Source: Symsagittifera roscoffensis (Eukaryota; Xenacoelomorpha; Acoela; Convolutidae). Taken from it: a DNA stretch of 64,000 nucleotides. The first letter of the stretch is position 1, and each line of letters opens with the position of its first letter. The notes under the pieces were generated by a model that ran no database searches, was not told the DNA's origin, and saw only the letters and a program-made list of their open reading frames with translations. Both the position numbers and the translations under genes were made by a program. The stretch covers positions 62,163,850 through 62,227,849 of the forward strand of contig NC_087063.1 in assembly GCF_963678635.1 (NCBI RefSeq), read 5' to 3'. This document shows positions 59,072 to 64,000 of the stretch, in pieces.

Positions 59072-59560
59072 AGAAATATTTACGGATGTTCTACAATGAG
59101 GAGAAATTGGCCAGCTATGTGCAGACTCTGCTAGTTATGTAAAACGTGGACCCAAGCGAACTAAAATATTGAAAAAATGAATCAAATAGATAATTGAATG
59201 ATTTCTTAAAATTCAAAAAAAAATGATTTTTGAGGGGGCGATTTTTCAAAATGTTTTCCAAAGTAGTCGACCTTTATTCAGCTCGGCCAAATAGTAATGG
59301 CTAGCTCTTTCCAACCATGATAAAGACCTCATTTTGACCAATTATTCTGCGTTGCAAGTGATCTTTTTCAACGCGCAACTTTCCCTTAAATTTAATATCT
59401 GATAACGCCAAATGCAGCTTTAGAAAAGATTGAGGGTGAAAAGAATTTTTTTTAAAAATTAGCAAAAAGAACCATATGCGATGTCAGGGGGTCGAATACA
59501 TAAAAGGCAGGCGTCCCGCCTGAATCTACTACTACATGAAAGTACATTTTTGCAGCTAAA
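59072..59560 (+). mobile_element. Decayed hAT-type MITE segment
   Basis: From about 59240, TGAGGGGGCGATTTTTCAAA leads to AACGCGCAACTTTCCCTTAA and a right end GCAGGCGTCCCGCCTGAATC. It corresponds to much of the MITE at 23173. No gene is seen in the rest of the stretch. Confidence 0.4.
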
Positions 59561-59639
59561 TCGTTGGCAATTTTTCACGCCATTGTCACTTTTATTATTG
59601 AATAACCCCAAATTCATATCAGCGTAAGTAAATATAACT

Positions 59640-60640
59640 TTTCCCTTAAAAAAACTTTTTCAAAAAAAAGATACCCCACATGACCATCTGCACGGAAATT
59701 CATTTTAAGATAGACCAAGATCAATTGAAAAATTGACGAATACGGCATCGTATCTTCCTTACAAAAAAATTGAACAGGAAGTTTCGAAAACAAGTTTTAA
59801 CAGAAGTTCGTCAAATATGCTCCAGACACTTATTTCAAAATCGGCACCATTTGAAAACTTGTTGGAAGTCTTGTTATTAAAATATTTTATTAGAATTTAA
59901 CTGCTTCTTCAGCCAGATATTTCAGGTGATTTTTTTTCAAAAATTTCCGCGTTACAGATTCGGCAAATCTACAATACTCAAAATCCATGCTTGGCATTAT
60001 TACTTTCAAAATTACATTGTATCAGTGCCTACATTTTAGGTCAACATTTTATTGAATTGCAGTTGGATAGAAGTTTCTGCTTTGATTAGTTATCCACTTT
60101 TAATTGGCCTATTGAATTACAACTTGTCAAAACCTTTTTTTTAAACTGATTTTGTTATAGTTATTTTTATAGCACATTCTATGGCTATGTTTTTCAGATA
60201 AAAGAGGTGAAATGCTTACAGAAATCCATATCAAGTTAGCTACATTTGAGCTAAAAATTGATTAAATAACTGACTTCTGACGCGTTATATGTCTGACAGT
60301 GTAAATATTAAAATATGGATCCTTCTTTTCGTAAGCTCCTTCTTTTCGTAAACTGAATCTTAAGTGTTCCAAATTTTTGTCTCATCTGTGTGATTTACTA
60401 GCTGAATCATTTTTTATTATAGAGTGTCTATTTAACTGATATTTTTACTTATAGAACATAGCCAACAAAGTTAGAAAAGTTTATAACAATTCAAAAAAGT
60501 TAAATATGAAATCATTCATTGTTCGGTTTCTGAAAAAAACATTACGTTAAATCTTATCGGTTTCAAAGAATCTGGTTGATTTTTTTCCAAAAAGCATCGG
60601 ACTTTTATAGAATCAAAAAACTGTAATTGCAAACTGCTCC
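59640..60640 (+). repeat. Repeat E, copy 5
   Basis: Contains GATTCGGCAAATCTACAATA and a TTTTTCAGATAAAAGAGGTG block (60193). Closely related to copy 3, sharing GACAGTGTAAATATTAAA-type sequence. A local duplication of CTCCTTCTTTTCGTAA lies at 60321-60350. Confidence 0.55.
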
Positions 60641-60689
60641 TAATTCTGATAAAGACCGTACTTTGACCAATTATTAAACAGGCGAACAG

Positions 60690-60885
60690 TTATTGAGTCA
60701 CAGGCGAAAAGTTTTTGAAGCGCGCTCTTCCTTCAAAATAAGTATATATTAACGCTAAAGGCAGATGCGGTCAGTCAGCAAAAACCTCAAATTCTAAAAT
60801 TGTAGCTTAGGGGGACGCCTTGGGTTGTGAGGGATTCGAATAACTATGGGGCAGGCGTCCCGCTCAAATCCGCTACTACAATTTA
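60690..60885 (+). mobile_element. Decayed right half of the hAT-type MITE
   Basis: GAAGCGCGCTCTTCCTTCAA through GGGGCAGGCGTCCCGCTCAA to AATCCGCTACTAC. It is the third E-associated MITE remnant. Confidence 0.45.
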
Positions 60886-60999
60886 AAAATTTTTGAAAAA
60901 ACCATAACTCATGTTTTTTTGCGCTATTTTCACTTTTACTATTGGAGAACCACATTTTCTTCCTCCCAACTTATGGAATTTCACTGAACTCAAACAAAA

Positions 61000-61790
61000 A
61001 TAAAGAACAAGCAACAAAACTCAAATTAGTTTGAATTTTGAAGACTTTTTCCTTAGAAAATTTTTTTTCAATAAAAAGATACCCCACATGACCATTCGTA
61101 ATTTTTTAAGGTAGACGAATATTACTTGAAATATTTCTTTCAACAAAATTGAACAGGAAGTTTCCAAAACAAAATTTGACCAAATTTCGTCAAAAATGAT
61201 CAAGACAGTTATCTCAAAATTGGCAAAAATTGAAAACTTGTTGGAAGAATTGTTGTTAAAACATTTCATTAGAATCTAACTGTTTCTTCAGCCGAATTTT
61301 TCAGATGAACTTTATTCATATCAAAAATTTCCGCGTTTTAGATTCGACAAATCTACTTCACTCAAAATCAAAACTTGGTTTAAAATTTTTCGAAGTTACA
61401 GTATTTCCGTGCTTATCTGTTTTAGGCCAACTTGTTTTTTGCAACTCGGTTATCTAAATTTTTCCGTTTTGAAAATTTCAATTTTTTTAACTGATCGAAT
61501 GAAAAACTATTCAAAAATTTTCAGAGAGTTTTTAATTCTGGTATGTTCACTTTCATAGCACGTTTTTTTACTTATGGTGCTCAGATGAATAAGCAGGAAT
61601 CCTCACAGAAATCCAATTCAAAAAAGATACTTTTCAGCAATTGCTGATTTGAATCATCAATTGATCTGTGAAGCGTTTACTTGGTTCAAATGGGAATCAT
61701 TGAAGTACGGATAAAGCTCCTTGTTTTTATAATTTGAAGTTTAAATGTGCCGAATTTTGTCTCGAACGAGTGATTTACTTGCTTCTAACT
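61000..61790 (+). repeat. Repeat E, copy 6
   Basis: Contains GATTCGACAAATCTACTTCA (61344) and a GTGCTCAGATGAATAAGCAG block (61577). The ATG and about 16 in-frame codons are kept, and CGGATAAAGCTCC takes the place of the polyadenylation-like hexamer of copy 1. Confidence 0.55.
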
Positions 61791-64000
61791 GATAAAATTG
61801 AACTCAAAATAAATGAATTTCTAAGCTAAAACGAAATAAAAAAGCTGCCAAAAGTCAACTCAATGTGAATTTATAAGACTTTTCCCTTAATTATCCTACG
61901 CATTCCAAAAAAGACAGCTGAGTTCAATTTGAAATTGATTATTTTTAAGCAAATGAATCCAAATGATTTTTTTTTTATTGAAGTCTGCTTTCGATTTCTG
62001 TTATTTTTTTTTGAATTGAACCATTCCCTCAGTTTTTTAAAATTATATTTCCTCAAGCTGAATCATATTAAATTATTTGAAATACGTTGCAATTTTTATT
62101 ATGTAGTCTTATTGTTATTTGAAGTTATTTTTAAACTTATTACCAATACTGATCTAGACTTCACAAAGGCGATCAAAAAGAATGTCCCTATACGTTATTG
62201 AATTTTGGAACCAATTTTCCTAATGCAGTTTCCAGAAAATTTTGTGAGTTTTTTTGATAGCTAATTTAATGCATTTTAAGAAACTATGTGACAAAATGCA
62301 TTTTGCAATTCACTGGAAATTCAAGCAGCTGGTATAAAAAATAACCAAAAAATTAAGAGATGTAAACCGTAGAAATTTATCGAAAAAATGCACTACCAAA
62401 AATCTACATAATTTTGATTTTGTTTTGAATAAAAATTCGTTTCTTAAAATATGCCCAGAAATAAGACAATTGAATTTTAAATTAACCTAGAAACAAAACT
62501 AAAGCAATGATATTAACGCCAAAAATTCTCGAGCAGACACAGGTTGCTCCGAGAAAAGTGTTTTTCTTGAAAAATCTGAACAAAAACAACTTTGTCTGAC
62601 CTGAATTTTGAAAAAACTTTTCGGTCAACTTTGTCTGACCGAATTTATGAGTTTTAAAGAAGAAATTGATGCCCTAAAACTTCTTTGATTAGCGAGAAAA
62701 ACTTATGATTATAGTTTCCTAGAAGAAAATAAACTTGAGAAACGTGTATCAATAGGTTTTTAAAATTCCGCTGGGAAATCTGAACTTTTAACTACACTTT
62801 CGAAAATAGGAGTCGACCATGCTTTTCGTGGCCTGTACATTTTCGCTGCTCGATAAAGGAGTTCTCGTTTCTTTGAACAAAGGAACTGAAGTGAGCTATT
62901 GAAATGGAAAAATCCAAAGTCAAGCCGCGAAAAATAAAGATTGAGCTTGAACAAAGTACCAAAGTGTTTTTGTTCAGGCATTTGTTTTTGAATGCATTTC
63001 TGTGGTTGTTAACACATTTTAAGACGTTGACTTTGAAAAAAAGCAAAATAAAACATCGCCAAGATCTATTTAAGAGTCTTCACTGCATTCATTACCCTTG
63101 AAATTTTTGACATAACGCAGTCTGATGATTTGCATTCATTACGAAAAAAATCCAATGACAAGATAGAGGTTGAGGTGGCCACAATTTCAGTCATCCTGTG
63201 AAAAAATTTATTCACCGGAAAAAAAGTCCCAGATCGCTAGTTTTGAACTTATAAGACTAATCAACATAACAGACATCTTTGACTTCTCTGTCTACAAAAA
63301 TAACCATAGCCAACAGACATTGGGAAAAGAGTCAATGAACGCAAAAAAAACCAGAAAAAATCAACAAGTTCTTTGAAAAATTTTTTAATTTAAAACAAAA
63401 AATTGTTTGGCATCAAAGCTCTTTGAAATTCAAAATTAATTTACAATTGGCAATTTTTGGATAAAATTATCCCAAGTTAAGAAATATGGATTATTCTGAA
63501 AAGTTTTTATTCCGGGGGAAAACTACAAAATAAATTCCATTTTAGAAACTAGAACTCGCTAACGTTTTTTCAGCTTTTCATAATTCTAGAGTGCATTTTA
63601 CCTACCTTCTAGTAAATAAACTTGAATTGGACTGAAAAAGTGCATATATAACTAAGGGAATTCATGTGCATTTATAAGTATCAATGTACTTCGTTTGTTA
63701 ATAGACTTTTCATGGGAAAAAAATTTAAAAAACTCGCGACCTATATAAGTGCCTGAACTACTCTCATCGACTCTTAAAAAATGTACGAAATCTTCGCAGA
63801 ACCAAAATTTTCATTTCTATCTTAAATAAAAAACCAAAAATCAAATAAAATTCGTTCTGCAACGCCGATGTAAATGATCAGTGATTTGCTTTGAAATGCG
63901 CGCAACAAAGATAAGGGATTGACTTTTTTTTGCCATTTTGAGAAAATTCTCAGCTATGCAAAAAATAGATGCTGTCAAGGAAACGAGAAGAATAAATTTT
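61791..64000. other. Non-coding right end, no gene seen
   Basis: AT-rich sequence. Frames at 61929, 62760, 62904 and 63170 are Lys/Phe/Leu-rich products of composition with no recognised domain. A TTTGTCTGACC word occurs twice, at 62592 and 62631. Confidence 0.4.

Overview
The window reads as AT-rich nuclear DNA from an invertebrate animal, most likely an arthropod; I would not name a genus. The evidence is a secreted-precursor gene with canonical GT-AG splice sites and a TATA box, a BEL/Pao retroelement relic, hAT-type non-autonomous transposons and large amounts of repeat. There is no bacterial gene organisation, tRNA, rRNA or CRISPR array. Very little is protein-coding, and almost every short open frame is a chance frame or a copy of a repeat.

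Layout. (1) 0.3-6.1 kb: decayed, interrupted coding DNA. It holds a Pro/Ser/Thr-rich segment, an envelope-like membrane glycoprotein in several frameshifted pieces, and a second low-complexity coding relic ending at an 84-base intron. (2) 6.1-13.3 kb: mostly non-coding, with an hAT-type MITE, two foldback elements and a near-perfect 41-bp-stem hairpin. (3) 13.34-53.75 kb: one candidate host gene. Exon 1 (13477-13671) encodes a signal peptide and propeptide. Exon 2 (53086-53400) encodes a cysteine-free tail with KKR, KR and GKKR sites. Both boundaries are phase 0, so together they predict a 169-residue neuropeptide-like precursor with a 39.4 kb intron.

That intron is a repeat museum. Its main component is a roughly 0.5 kb hairpin-rich monomer, here called A, in tandem and dispersed copies. 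It lies in plus orientation at 17.7-26.2 kb and in minus orientation at 27.1-35.6 kb. Partner sequences B, C and D make higher-order repeats with it. Further in come an element with 25-bp terminal inverted repeats (F), an antisense Pao RNase H relic, hAT-type MITEs, and three unrelated-sequence but similarly built cassettes. Each cassette is a core of degenerate palindromes, and most show short inverted ends beginning CCCG.

(4) 53.9-64 kb: downstream DNA dominated by at least five diverged copies of a 0.7-1.9 kb unit (E). Parts of E look like a decayed 3'-terminal exon: acceptor, about 30 codons, stop and AATAAA-like hexamer. A frameshifted C-terminal fragment of a mobile-element protein (CxxC, RHNEIRD, DIRV) sits among them.

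The most notable items are the putative peptide-hormone gene with its giant intron, the palindrome-core cassettes, the A-repeat architecture with its orientation switch, and the exon-like E units. All similarity calls come from reading the sequence; no searches were run.
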